Under the pieces are notes generated by a model. That model was not told the DNA's origin. It ran no database searches and was given only the letters and a program-made list of their open reading frames with translations. This document shows, piece by piece, positions 16,923 through 27,071 of a DNA stretch of 64,000 nt. This stretch comes from Nonomuraea helvata. GTDB lineage: Bacteria; Actinomycetota; Actinomycetes; Streptosporangiales; Streptosporangiaceae. Location: assembly GCF_039535785.1 (NCBI RefSeq), contig NZ_BAAAXV010000009.1, positions 1,612,001 to 1,676,000 of the forward strand. The letters run 5' to 3'. Every line of letters starts with the position of its first letter. The first letter of the stretch is position 1. The position numbers were made by a program, and so were the translations under genes.

Positions 16923-18379
16923 ACGGCACTCTGAAGCGCATCGCCGTGGCCTGTCTGGCCATGTTCGCGCTCCTGATGATCAACGTGAACTATCTGCAGG
17001 CCGTCAAGGCTGAGGACTTCCGCACGGACGCTCGTAACACCCGCAACTTCTACGAGCGCTACGCCATCGAGCGCGGCCGCATCACCGCGGGCGGCAAGGT
17101 GCTCGCGCAGTCCGTCGAGACCAAGAGCGACGAGTTCCGGTTCATCAGGGAGTACCCGGAGGCCAAGCTCTACGCGCACGTCACCGGCTTCTTCTCGCCC
17201 GAGAGCGAGAGCGCGATCGAGAAGTCCGAGAACCAGCTGCTCGACGGCTCCAGCGCCGACCTGCTGCTGCGGCGGAGCATCGACCTGTTCACCGGCGAGC
17301 CGACCAAGGGCGCCAACGTCGATCTCACGATCAACCCCAAGGCCCAGAAGGCGGCCTACGACGCGCTGCGCCAGAGCGGCAAGCGCGGCGCCCTCGTCGC
17401 GCTCGACCCGAAGACCGGCGGCATCCTGGCGATGGTCTCGCTGCCGACCTACGACCCCACCGAGCTCTCCGGCACCAGCAAGAGCAAGGTCTTCCCGCGC
17501 TACGACGAGCTGGCCAAGGACAAGAGCCAGCCGCTGCTCAACCGCACGATCGACCAGACGTACCCGCCGGGCTCGACGTTCAAGGTGGTGACCGCGGCGG
17601 CCTACCTCGAGGACGACTCCTCGCGCGGCCCGCAGACGACCGTGGACGCGCCGCAGCGGCTGCCCCTGCCCAACACGAGCATCAGCCTGCCCAACTACGG
17701 CGGCGCGGCCTGCGGCTCGGGCTCGGTCACGCTGACGTTCGCGCTGGAGAAGTCCTGCAACACGCCGTTCGGCAAGATCGGCATGGAGCTGGGCTTCGAC
17801 AAGATGAAGGAGCAGACCGAGAAGTTCGGCATGGGCACGCCGCTCGCCGTGCCGATGTCGGTGGCCCAGAGCGACTTCGGGAAAGATTACGACAAGGCGG
17901 CCCTGGCGATGGCCTCCATCGGCCAGAACAGCAACCGGATGACGCCGCTGCAGATGGCCATGATCGCCGCAGGCATCGCCAATGACGGCAAGGTGATGAA
18001 GCCGTACCTGGTCAACAAGATCACCGACGCCAAGGGCGACACGGTCGACCAGGCCAAGCCGGAAGAGCTGTCGGAGGCCGTCAGCTCCGAGACGGCGGGC
18101 AAGCTGCGTGAGATGATGGTGAGCGTCGTTCAGAACGGCACCGCCAACCTGGCGCAGATCCCAGGCGTCCAAGTAGCGGGCAAGACGGGCACCGCGGAGA
18201 CTGCCGACAAGCAGCCGCCGCACGCCTGGTTCATCTCCTTCGCGCCTGCCGAGGACCCGAAGGTGGCCCTCGCGGTCATCGTCGAGTCCGGTGCGGCCAA
18301 CGTCGGCGCGGAGGCGACCGGCGGCCACACCGCCGCGCCGATCGCAAAGGCCGTGCTGGAGGCGGTGCTGAACAAATGA
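16919..18379 (+). CDS. pbpA: PbpA: class B penicillin-binding protein
   Basis: A 486-residue transpeptidase. An N-terminal membrane anchor (residues about 5-25) is followed by the dimerisation domain and the acyl-serine transpeptidase domain with motifs PPGSTFKVV (SxxK, catalytic Ser near residue 218), EKSCNTPFG (SxN) and VAGKTGTAE (KTG). It cross-links the glycan made by its SEDS partner RodA, whose gene overlaps by 4 nt. The active site is outside the membrane. Length matches actinobacterial PbpA. Confidence 0.93.
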   Translation: MNGTLKRIAVACLAMFALLMINVNYLQAVKAEDFRTDARNTRNFYERYAIERGRITAGGKVLAQSVETKSDEFRFIREYPEAKLYAHVTGFFSPESESAIEKSENQLLDGSSADLLLRRSIDLFTGEPTKGANVDLTINPKAQKAAYDALRQSGKRGALVALDPKTGGILAMVSLPTYDPTELSGTSKSKVFPRYDELAKDKSQPLLNRTIDQTYPPGSTFKVVTAAAYLEDDSSRGPQTTVDAPQRLPLPNTSISLPNYGGAACGSGSVTLTFALEKSCNTPFGKIGMELGFDKMKEQTEKFGMGTPLAVPMSVAQSDFGKDYDKAALAMASIGQNSNRMTPLQMAMIAAGIANDGKVMKPYLVNKITDAKGDTVDQAKPEELSEAVSSETAGKLREMMVSVVQNGTANLAQIPGVQVAGKTGTAETADKQPPHAWFISFAPAEDPKVALAVIVESGAANVGAEATGGHTAAPIAKAVLEAVLNK

Positions 18380-18400
18380 GTGACGGTAACCTGCTGGGTC

Positions 18401-19753
18401 ATGCGGCTCCGTAACCGCTACCTCCTGCTCTCCCGCATCGCCACAGGCGGTATGGGAGAGGTCTGGCGTGCCCGCGACGAGCTGCTCGGGCGCGAGGTGG
18501 CGGTGAAGATCCTGCGTAGCCACATCTACGCGGACCCCACGTTCCGCGAGCGGTTCAGGAACGAGGCGCGTCTCACCGCGGCCCTGGCCGACCCGGGAGT
18601 GGCGCAGATCTTCGACTACGGCGAGCAGAGCGATCTGGCCTATCTCGTGATGGAGCTGGTGCACGGCGAGCCGCTGTCGGCCATCCTGGCCCGCAACGGC
18701 GCCATCGGGCCCGAGGTGACGCTCGACGTGGTCCACCAGACGGCCAAGGCGCTGCACGTGGCGCACTCCGCCGGGATCATCCATCGCGACATCAAGCCGG
18801 GCAACCTGCTGGTCACCTCCGAAGGCGCCATCAAGGTCACGGACTTCGGCATCGCCAGGGCACTGGAGGCCGCGCCGGTCACGCAGACGGGCACCGTACT
18901 GGGCACGGCCCAGTACGTCAGCCCCGAGCAGGCCCAGGGGTTCCCGCTCACGCCCGCGACCGACCTCTACTCGCTGGGCGTGGTGGCCTACGAGTGCCTG
19001 GCCGGGCGCACGCCGTTCCAGGGCGAAAGCCAGGTGGCGATCGCGCTGCAGCACCTCAACGAGCTGCCGCCGCCGCTCGGCGTGGACGTGCCCGCGCCGG
19101 TGCGCGAGCTGGTGATGGCGCTGCTGGCCAAGGACCCCGCGCGGCGTCCCGCCACCGCGATGGAGGCGGCCGACCGGGCGTACGTGCTGCGGGAGTCGCT
19201 GGCCGGCGCCGCGCCGGTCGCCGACCTCAGCATGCTCACCGACCCGGGCGGCTTCCGCGTACGCGAGGCGGCGCCGGAGGACGAGCAGGAGACCGACCAC
19301 CTCGACCAGGCCACCGCGCTGCAGGAGCCGGCCGGGGGAAGGCGTCACAAGAGGGCGTTCGCCCTGGTGGCCGCCGCCGGCTGCGCGGCCGCGGTGGGAC
19401 TCACCGCGATCACGCTCGCGAGCAGCCCGCCGGCGGAGACGGCGACGCCGGAGGTGGCCGAGCCGAGCAGGTCGGCCGTACGGACGTCGGAGCAGCCGTC
19501 GCCCACACCGAAGAAGAAACGCACCAGACGGCCCCCTGTGGTTCCGGTGAAGTCGCCGAGGCCTATACCCTCGCGGTCAGCTACGGTAAGCAAGTCAGCA
19601 ACTCCCACCAAGAAGCCGACACCGAAACCGACGCCGACCACGCGAACCCCGACACCCACGCCCACCCCGACGCCCACCACGACACAGAAAACTCCGACAC
19701 CCACCGCCTCGCCGGACCCGGGTGCTACAAACCCGTCCAAAGAGGAGACGTGA
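18401..19753 (+). CDS. pknA: PknA-like Ser/Thr protein kinase
   Basis: About 450 residues from the ATG at 18401; an in-frame GTG at 18380, directly after the pbpA stop, would add seven. The kinase domain (about 1-265) has the glycine loop IATGGMGEVW, catalytic Lys in VAVKIL, HRDIKPGNLL, VTDFGIARAL and GTAQYVSPEQ. A single membrane helix near residues 320-340 leads to an external tail of Thr/Pro/Lys repeats without PASTA domains. By position it corresponds to pknA, which phosphorylates division proteins such as Wag31/DivIVA in relatives. Confidence 0.88.
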   Translation: MRLRNRYLLLSRIATGGMGEVWRARDELLGREVAVKILRSHIYADPTFRERFRNEARLTAALADPGVAQIFDYGEQSDLAYLVMELVHGEPLSAILARNGAIGPEVTLDVVHQTAKALHVAHSAGIIHRDIKPGNLLVTSEGAIKVTDFGIARALEAAPVTQTGTVLGTAQYVSPEQAQGFPLTPATDLYSLGVVAYECLAGRTPFQGESQVAIALQHLNELPPPLGVDVPAPVRELVMALLAKDPARRPATAMEAADRAYVLRESLAGAAPVADLSMLTDPGGFRVREAAPEDEQETDHLDQATALQEPAGGRRHKRAFALVAAAGCAAAVGLTAITLASSPPAETATPEVAEPSRSAVRTSEQPSPTPKKKRTRRPPVVPVKSPRPIPSRSATVSKSATPTKKPTPKPTPTTRTPTPTPTPTPTTTQKTPTPTASPDPGATNPSKEET

Positions 19754-19835
19754 TGCGCTATGGGGTCGATGATGGACACCGGCGGCCCCCGAGCAGGCCG
19801 GTACCCAAGATGAACGGTAAGGGACAGTGCAGGAA

Positions 19836-21698
<1,863 letters not shown>

Positions 21699-21708
21699 GC
21701 CAGGCATC

Positions 21709-21744
21709 GGAAAGGGCCGCCCGGGAAACCGGGCGGCCCTTTCC
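21709..21744 (+). terminator. Strong terminator after pknB
   Basis: GGAAAGGGCCGCCCGG and CCGGGCGGCCCTTTCC form a perfect 16-bp stem closed by a GAAA tetraloop, 11 nt after the pknB stop. It ends the fhaA-pknB operon. Confidence 0.85.
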
Positions 21745-21788
21745 GTCTTTCCCAGGCGGGCTTCTCGCCGCCGGCGCACACAAAACGC

Positions 21789-21815
21789 CCCCGCCGCTCG
21801 GGGGCAACGGCGGGG
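21789..21815 (-). terminator. Terminator after trpG/pabA
   Basis: CCCCGCCG and CGGCGGGG form an 8-bp GC stem with an 11-nt loop; on the minus strand GCGTTTTGTG follows. It lies about 37 nt downstream of the glutamine amidotransferase stop and faces the pknB terminator. Confidence 0.6.
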
Positions 21816-21851
21816 ACGCTCATCTGGTAGTCGCTCGGCGGAAGACGTTCG

Positions 21852-22424
21852 TTACACGATTCGGCGCAGCCAATTCTGGAGCAGCCGGTGGCCGTGCTCC
21901 GACAGCACGGACTCGGGGTGGAACTGGATGCCCTCGATGGGCGCCTCGCGGTGGCGCAGGCCCATGATGACGCCGTCCTCGGTGCGGGCGGTCACCTCGA
22001 GCACCTGGGGGACGGTCTCGGGCAGCACGGCGAGCGAGTGGTAGCGGGTCATCCGCACGGGCGAGGGCAGCGTCTCGAACACGCCCTTGCCGTCGTGGGC
22101 GACGGCGCTGGTCATGCCGTGGACGAGCTCGGGTGCGCGGGACACGGTGGCGCCGTACGCGACGGCGATGGCCTGGTGGCCGAGGCATACGCCGAGCAGC
22201 GGCAGGCCGCTCCCGGCCGCGTGGTGGACCAGGGGCACGCTCACACCGGCCGCCTCGGGGGTGCCGGGGCCGGGGCTGATGAGGACGCCGTCGAAGCCGT
22301 CGGCGTCGCTCACGCGTACGTCGTCGCGCGGGCGCACGTCGCAGTCGGCGCCCAGCTCGCGCAGGTACTGCACGATGGTGTGGACGAAGCTGTCGTGGTT
22401 GTCCACGACCAGCACGCGGCTCAT
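21852..22424 (-). CDS. trpG: Glutamine amidotransferase subunit of anthranilate/aminodeoxychorismate synthase
   Basis: A 190-residue class I glutamine amidotransferase. It has VVDNHDSFVHTIVQYL, the oxyanion SPGPGTPE, nucleophile Cys in LLGVCLGHQAIA and the His-x-Glu dyad in GIQFHPESVLSEHG. It supplies ammonia to a chorismate-using partner (TrpE or PabB, not in this window). In actinobacteria a trpG/pabA gene lies in this near-origin block beside pknB. Its ATG overlaps the stop of the small membrane-protein gene upstream (ATGA), so it is translationally coupled to it. Confidence 0.9.
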   Translation of the reverse strand: MSRVLVVDNHDSFVHTIVQYLRELGADCDVRPRDDVRVSDADGFDGVLISPGPGTPEAAGVSVPLVHHAAGSGLPLLGVCLGHQAIAVAYGATVSRAPELVHGMTSAVAHDGKGVFETLPSPVRMTRYHSLAVLPETVPQVLEVTARTEDGVIMGLRHREAPIEGIQFHPESVLSEHGHRLLQNWLRRIV

Positions 22425-22579
22425 TTCCTTACGTTCACCTCGTCAAGCGTCACCATGGGCTCGAGTAGCGGGAAGACGACATCCCACAGTACGGCCACCG
22501 TGACAGCGACCAGCACGGCGGCCGTCAGCACCTTGACCCACGTGGTGCCGGGCAGCTTGCGCCAGAGCCAGGCGTACAT
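22421..22579 (-). CDS. Small single-pass membrane protein (52 aa)
   Basis: From an ATG at 22579 the minus strand encodes 52 residues: MYAWLWRKLPGTTWVK, one hydrophobic helix (VLTAAVLVAVTVAVLWDVVF) and a short acidic tail. It follows the sortase stop by one base, has GGAGG upstream, and its TGA overlaps the trpG start in an ATGA. It therefore sits in a tight sortase-smallTM-trpG operon. Small membrane proteins occur at this position in related genomes as far as I recall. Function is unknown; helping the sortase at the membrane is a guess. Confidence 0.75.
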   Translation of the reverse strand: MYAWLWRKLPGTTWVKVLTAAVLVAVTVAVLWDVVFPLLEPMVTLDEVNVRK

Positions 22580-22580
22580 G

Positions 22581-23207
22581 TCACTCCTCCCTCGGCTCGA
22601 TGTCCTTGAGCACCCCGTGAACGACGTAGCGCTGGGCGGCCGAGTATTCGGGGTGGCAGGTGGACAGCGTGATGAAAGCCCGGATGGGCCGGATGTCGGG
22701 CTTGCCGGGCACCGGCGCGAACTCGTCGATCTCGCTGGGATCGACCACGTCGTGCGAGGTCACCCGGTACGTGTAGCGGGCCTCGCGGGCCTCCACGACG
22801 ATCTCGTCGTCGCGTTCGAGCTCGTCGATCTTGTTGAACGGGGCCGCGTACGTGGTGCGGTGCCCCGCCAGCGCGAAGTTTCCGACCTGGCCGGGCATGG
22901 CGCTGCCGGGAAAGTGCCCGGGACCCTTCTTCAGGTCCTCGGTCGCCACGCCCTCGACGACGGCGTACGAGTAGTGAGAGCCAAGTTTGGGGATGCGCAG
23001 CAGAGCGAGGGCCGAGCCCGGCACGGGCTTGTCCGGCCTCTTCGCCCCCGGTCTGTCCTGCTTCGTCACCGCCAGTTCGCGCTGGAGCCGTTCCTGCTCC
23101 CGCCCGGTGTACACACCGGTGCCCCAGAGCAGGTAGGCACAGAACAACATCAGAATCAGGCCCGCGGTGATGCTCGTCTCCCCCATGGCCCGGAGCATGG
23201 TCCGCAT
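22581..23207 (-). CDS. Class E sortase
   Basis: A 208-residue transpeptidase with an N-terminal membrane helix (about 12-32; SITAGLILMLFCAYLLWGTG). The catalytic domain has GNFALAGHRTTYAAPF (catalytic His), FITLSTCHPEYSAAQRYVVH (catalytic Cys, and Arg shortly after) and the class E spacing. Class E sortases anchor LAxTG-type surface proteins or build pili in GC-rich Gram-positives. No pilin gene is next to it. It shares a tight operon with a 52-residue membrane protein and trpG. Confidence 0.9.
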   Translation of the reverse strand: MRTMLRAMGETSITAGLILMLFCAYLLWGTGVYTGREQERLQRELAVTKQDRPGAKRPDKPVPGSALALLRIPKLGSHYSYAVVEGVATEDLKKGPGHFPGSAMPGQVGNFALAGHRTTYAAPFNKIDELERDDEIVVEAREARYTYRVTSHDVVDPSEIDEFAPVPGKPDIRPIRAFITLSTCHPEYSAAQRYVVHGVLKDIEPREE

Positions 23208-23349
23208 TGGACGAGTTTATTTCGGCGAGATGCGGCGGTCCGGGATCGCCATGTCCCGCGCGTGGCGACTATCCTGGGGACCTTCAACTACGCTTAACGC
23301 CAGAGCCTGCGGACGATCCGGATGCCCAGGCCCTCAGCAGGAGTTACCA

Positions 23350-23595
23350 GTGCCCAAGTCCAAGGCTCGCAAGAAGGCGGTCTACACGCCGCCGCAGAGA
23401 ACGCAGCAGGTCAAGGTCAGCCCGCGCTGGCTGGCGCCCACGATGGTGGTGGCGTGGATCATCGGCATCCTGTGGATCGCCGTCTACTACGTCGCCCCGA
23501 CGACGCCCTTCTTGAAAGACCTCCAGAACTGGAACCTGCTGATCGGGTTTGTTTTCATCGTCTTCGGTGTAGTGCTTTCCACCCGCTGGCGTTAG
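23350..23595 (+). CDS. crgA: Cell division protein CrgA
   Basis: An 81-residue protein starting at the GTG at 23350 (VPKSKARKKAVYTPPQRTQQ, preceded by AGGAG). Two membrane helices follow (PTMVVAWIIGILWIAVYYV and NLLIGFVFIVFGVVLSTRW). The basic N-terminus plus two helices and the short length match CrgA, a divisome membrane protein that recruits PBPs and restrains FtsZ ring formation. It is divergent from the sortase operon across 142 bp. Confidence 0.92.
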   Translation: MPKSKARKKAVYTPPQRTQQVKVSPRWLAPTMVVAWIIGILWIAVYYVAPTTPFLKDLQNWNLLIGFVFIVFGVVLSTRWR

Positions 23596-23629
23596 TTCTT
23601 TCCACAGTCTTTTCCACAGGCTGGGGAAG

Positions 23630-24517
23630 TCAGCTCACGCCGGCGAGGATGGCCGAGGTGCGCACCATCACGAGCGCGGCCAGCACCGCCAGCGCTCCCA
23701 CGATGGCCACCACGTGCCAGAGGGCTCTGTTGCGGGTGGGGGCGTAGGCCAGCGCCGCCGCCAGCAGCGTCCCGGTGACCAGGCCGCCGACGTGACCGGT
23801 CCAGCTGATGCGCAGACCGGAGATCGCGGGCAGCACGAACGTGATGGCGAGGTTGAGCCCGATGATCAGGGTGATGCCTCGCACGTCCAGGTTGAGCCTG
23901 CGGCCCACCACGAAGACGGCGCCGAACATGCCGAAGACGGCTCCCGAGGCGCCGACCGTGGCCGTCGTCAGCGGGTCGAGCCAGAGGCTGAGCACCGAGC
24001 CACCCAGCGCGCTGAGCAGGTAGATGGCCGCATAGCGGAGATGCCCGAAGGCTCGTTCGAGGTACGGGCCGATCACGAAGATGGCCCAGCCGTTGAACAG
24101 CAGGTGGAGCGGGTTGCCGCTGTCGTGCACCAGGGCGACGGTGACCAGGCGGTAATACTCGCCGTTGACCACTCCCGGCGTCCACATCGCCAGTGCGGCG
24201 CCGAGCGCGTTGTCCGTCAGCAGCTGGCCGCCGAAGACCAGCGCGGTGATGCCCAGGATGGCGTACGTCACGATCGGCGTGCTGACGACTCTGCCGCCGA
24301 AAGCGGACCTGGCCTGGCGGATGGCCGTGTTGCCCTCGGCCACGCACTCCGGGCACTGGAAGCCCACCGACGCGTCGCGCATGCAGTCGGGACAGATGGG
24401 GCGCTCGCAGCGCTGGCAGCGGACCCAGGTCTCCTTGTCCGGGTGCCGGTAGCACGTGGGCACCGCCTCAGCGGGCTGCTCGGGCTGCTGTGGCGGGCTG
24501 GGCGGCTGGCTGGTCAT
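23630..24517 (-). CDS. Rhomboid-family intramembrane serine protease
   Basis: A 295-residue protein. The cytosolic N-terminus has Cys pairs (CYRHPDKETWVRCQRCERPI, CPDCMRDASVGFQCPECV) typical of a small zinc ribbon in actinobacterial rhomboids. About six or seven membrane helices follow, with catalytic Ser in GASGAVFGMFG and catalytic His in GHVGGLVTGTLL; LFNGWAIFVIGPYLE supplies the oxyanion region. It should cleave membrane-protein substrates within the bilayer. Its end is 34 bp from that of crgA (convergent). Confidence 0.9.
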   Translation of the reverse strand: MTSQPPSPPQQPEQPAEAVPTCYRHPDKETWVRCQRCERPICPDCMRDASVGFQCPECVAEGNTAIRQARSAFGGRVVSTPIVTYAILGITALVFGGQLLTDNALGAALAMWTPGVVNGEYYRLVTVALVHDSGNPLHLLFNGWAIFVIGPYLERAFGHLRYAAIYLLSALGGSVLSLWLDPLTTATVGASGAVFGMFGAVFVVGRRLNLDVRGITLIIGLNLAITFVLPAISGLRISWTGHVGGLVTGTLLAAALAYAPTRNRALWHVVAIVGALAVLAALVMVRTSAILAGVS

Positions 24518-24631
24518 AACCGGAAGCCTATGACTTACGCTCCCTGCCTGCGTCCTGCCAGGCAGCCCGCCGCCCCAGGTGCGCCACCACCCCTCCGGCG
24601 CCGACGGTGCGCCGCGCGCACAGGGCCGTGT

Positions 24632-24663
24632 GGAGCCTGGGCGGAGGGGCGGGTCCAGGCTCC
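24632..24663 (-). terminator. Hairpin downstream of the cyclophilin gene
   Basis: GGAGCCTGG and CCAGGCTCC form a perfect 9-bp stem around a 14-nt loop, 23 nt past the cyclophilin stop. No T run follows, so it may be a Rho-aided or stability hairpin. Confidence 0.45.
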
Positions 24664-24685
24664 GGGCCGAAGCGGCGCGTTCAGG

Positions 24686-25222
24686 TCAGGACTGGACGCG
24701 GTCGATGGTGACCGACTCCAGAACGACGTCCTCCACCGGGCGGTCGTTGCGGCCGGTGGAGGTCTTGGCGATGGCGTCCACGACGTCCTGGCCCTCGATC
24801 ACCTCGCCGAAGATGGTGTGCCGGCCGTTCAGGTGAGGCGTGGGCACGACCGTGATGAAGAACTGCGACCCGTTGGTCCCCTTGCCGAACCGGACGCCCG
24901 CGTTGGCCATGGCCAGCAGGTACGGCCGGTTGAAGTAGAGCTCGGGGTGGATCTCGTCGTCGAACTCGTAGCCGGGGCCGCCGATGCCCTGGCCGAGCGG
25001 GTCACCGCCCTGGATCATGAAGCCGGAGATGACCCGGTGGAAGATCGTGCCGTCGTAGTAACGGTCGGTGCTCTTGTCACCGGTGCCCGGGTGCGTCCAT
25101 TCGCGCGTGCCTTCTGCGAGCTCGACGAAGTTGCGCACCGTCTTCGGGGCCTTGGTGGGAAAGAGTTCGACCTTGATATCGCCGCGATTGGTCTTCAGAT
25201 TAGCGATCAGCTTCTCAGCCAC
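24686..25222 (-). CDS. ppiA: Cyclophilin-type peptidyl-prolyl isomerase
   Basis: A 178-residue protein without a signal peptide, so likely cytosolic. The active-site motifs are FHRVISGFMIQGGDPLGQGI, GSQFFITVVPTPHLNGRHTI and FGEVIEGQDVVDAI, giving the conserved Arg, Phe, Gln and His of cyclophilins. It speeds cis-trans isomerisation of X-Pro bonds. An ORF of this type (ppiA) is a landmark close to gyrA near the origin in many actinobacteria, consistent with the neighbouring trpG and crgA. Confidence 0.9.
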   Translation of the reverse strand: MAEKLIANLKTNRGDIKVELFPTKAPKTVRNFVELAEGTREWTHPGTGDKSTDRYYDGTIFHRVISGFMIQGGDPLGQGIGGPGYEFDDEIHPELYFNRPYLLAMANAGVRFGKGTNGSQFFITVVPTPHLNGRHTIFGEVIEGQDVVDAIAKTSTGRNDRPVEDVVLESVTIDRVQS

Positions 25223-25375
25223 GAGACAGCTGCCCCCCTCTGTACAGGGTTGGTTCGTGATGTTTCAGTGCCATGGCCGTTCGGCCATGAGAGCCATCCT
25301 CCCACGGCTGTCCAGGATTGAGCCGCCTCGTCCAGGGAAGGTCAGGCTCGGGATCCAACGACAGGGGAGGTTGTC

Positions 25376-25876
25376 GTGTCCCTGACACTGAAGAGACGCC
25401 GCGTGGTCATAGAGGTTCCCGCCACGTGGATGGGCCGCATGAAGGCCCAGGCCGTACGAACCGGCCACCGAATGGCGCCCATGGCGGACCAGGCCAAGAT
25501 GGCCGCCGCCCAGCGCTTCGAGGACGCCCGCTACTGGGCGGCGCCGCGGCTGGAGTCCGCGGCACACGGGATCGAGGACCAGGTCGCTCCCGCGGTCAGC
25601 TCGATGCTGACCCGGGCGGCCAGGAGAATCGATCCCAAGCCCACGCGGTCGCGGCGATGGCCGATGCTCGTTCTGCTGACCGGTGTAGCGGTGGGGACGA
25701 TGGGTTACATGTTCTACCGCCGCAACGCTCAGCAGTGGACCGAGCACATGAAGGAATCCGCCTCGGATGCGTCACGCTGGGTCAGCGAGAAGGCCGACAG
25801 GACCGCCGAGTCCACTGACCGGATGGCGACCAATGTGTCGAACAAGGCGGACGAGGCATCGCGCAAGATGTCCTGA
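25376..25876 (+). CDS. DUF5324-like membrane-associated protein
   Basis: A 166-residue protein from the GTG at 25376. It has a basic N-terminus, an Ala-rich helical stretch (AQRFEDARYWAAPRLESAAH), a single membrane helix near residues 100-118 (PMLVLLTGVAVGTMGYMFYR) and a C-terminal amphipathic part with Lys/Ala heptads. This matches a conserved actinobacterial family (DUF5324) found near ppiA. Function is not known; the tail may form a coiled coil. A strong terminator follows. Confidence 0.7.
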   Translation: MSLTLKRRRVVIEVPATWMGRMKAQAVRTGHRMAPMADQAKMAAAQRFEDARYWAAPRLESAAHGIEDQVAPAVSSMLTRAARRIDPKPTRSRRWPMLVLLTGVAVGTMGYMFYRRNAQQWTEHMKESASDASRWVSEKADRTAESTDRMATNVSNKADEASRKMS

Positions 25877-25902
25877 TTTGTTGCTGCCGGTGCCGCCGGC
25901 AA

Positions 25903-25944
25903 GGGAAGCGCGCCCCCGGATCCGAGTCCGGGGGCGCGCTTCCC
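25903..25944 (+). terminator. Terminator after the DUF5324-like gene
   Basis: GGGAAGCGCGCCCCCGGA and TCCGGGGGCGCGCTTCCC form a perfect 18-bp stem with a six-base loop (TCCGAG), 26 nt after the stop. Confidence 0.85.
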
Positions 25945-25994
25945 TGTTCCGGGCCCCGTTGACGCTCCACCAAGCGCTTGCTACAAATCCGAGC

Positions 25995-27071
25995 ATGGCC
26001 CTCTCCCCGTTGGACGACTACCCCGTTCACCAGACCGCCCAGGTCATGCGGCACGTCGCCACCTCCGATCGCAACTTCTACGACCGCTACTACTTCAACT
26101 GCCACCCCGGCACCGACGAGCTCATGCTGATCGTCGGCCTCGGCCAGTACCCCAACCTGGGCGTCACCGACGCCTTCGCCTGCGTACGCCACAGAGACCT
26201 GCACCGCGTCGTACGGGCCTCCCGCGAGCTGGGCCCCGACCGGATGAACACCGAGATCGGCCCGTTCCGCGTCGAGGTGCTCGAAGGGCTCAAACGCCTC
26301 AGGGTGGTCCTGGAGCCGAACGAGCATGGCCTGGCCTTCGACCTCCTCTGGGAGGGCACGATCCCGGCGACCCTGGAGCCGCGGCACTTCCTGCGGTGGC
26401 AGGAGCGGGTCATGTTCGACTCGGTACGGCTGGCGCAGACAGGGCTCTGGTCCGGCAATATCAGGATCGGCGAGGAGGACATACCGGTCACGCCCGACCG
26501 CTGGCAGGGCACCAGGGACCGGTCCTGGGGCATCAGGCCGGTCGGCGAGCCCGAGCCGCCCGGCATCCAGGCCAAGAACCCCGGCACGTTCTACTGGCTC
26601 TACGCGCCCATGCGGTTCGAGGACCACGCCATCCTCTGCATCATCCAGGAGGACGAGCGCGGCCGCCGGGTGCTGGAGGAGGCCGTACGCGTCTGGTCCG
26701 ACGGACGCGAGGAGGAGTACCTCGGCAGGCCGGAGTACCGCCCGGTCTACGCCCCCGGCACCCGCGACGTCGTCGAGGCCACGATCACCTTCTCACCGCC
26801 TGGCGGCAAGCCGTTCGACGTGCGCTGCACTCCCCTCCTGCCGGTGCACCTCATGGTCGGCACCGGCTACGGGCTCGAGCCCGACTGGAAGCACGGGATG
26901 TACCAGGGCGAGGGGCCCGTCGTGCAGGGCGTGACGTACCGGCTGCCCGACGACGCCGCCAGGATGTGGGGCATGGTGGACGCCGTCGGGCGTTTCGAGT
27001 ACGACGGGCTCGTCGGCCACGGGCTCTACGAGTACTGGGCGTTGGGGCCGCACCCGTCCTTTACGGAGTGA
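25995..27071 (+). CDS. Conserved protein of unknown function (358 aa)
   Basis: The ATG at 25995 is preferred because sequence before it is terminator DNA. The 358-residue protein has no signal peptide or membrane helix and is rich in aromatic and charged residues: DRNFYDRYYFNCHPGTDELM, GTRDRSWGIRPVGEPE, GTFYWLYAPMRFEDHAILCI. The layout suggests a beta-rich, lipocalin-like (CrtC/AttH- or DUF7064-type) fold, judged from the RDRSWGxR and W-x-x-x-P pattern. I cannot name a reaction. Its end overlaps that of the convergent secreted-protein gene by 11 nt. Confidence 0.6.
   Translation: MALSPLDDYPVHQTAQVMRHVATSDRNFYDRYYFNCHPGTDELMLIVGLGQYPNLGVTDAFACVRHRDLHRVVRASRELGPDRMNTEIGPFRVEVLEGLKRLRVVLEPNEHGLAFDLLWEGTIPATLEPRHFLRWQERVMFDSVRLAQTGLWSGNIRIGEEDIPVTPDRWQGTRDRSWGIRPVGEPEPPGIQAKNPGTFYWLYAPMRFEDHAILCIIQEDERGRRVLEEAVRVWSDGREEEYLGRPEYRPVYAPGTRDVVEATITFSPPGGKPFDVRCTPLLPVHLMVGTGYGLEPDWKHGMYQGEGPVVQGVTYRLPDDAARMWGMVDAVGRFEYDGLVGHGLYEYWALGPHPSFTE

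Noticed and set aside
16622-19348. Very long open frame (908 codons) on the minus strand across rodA, pbpA and the first kinase
   Set aside because: It is a shadow of three well-recognised plus-strand genes in high-GC DNA and has His/Arg/Gly-rich composition without any family features.
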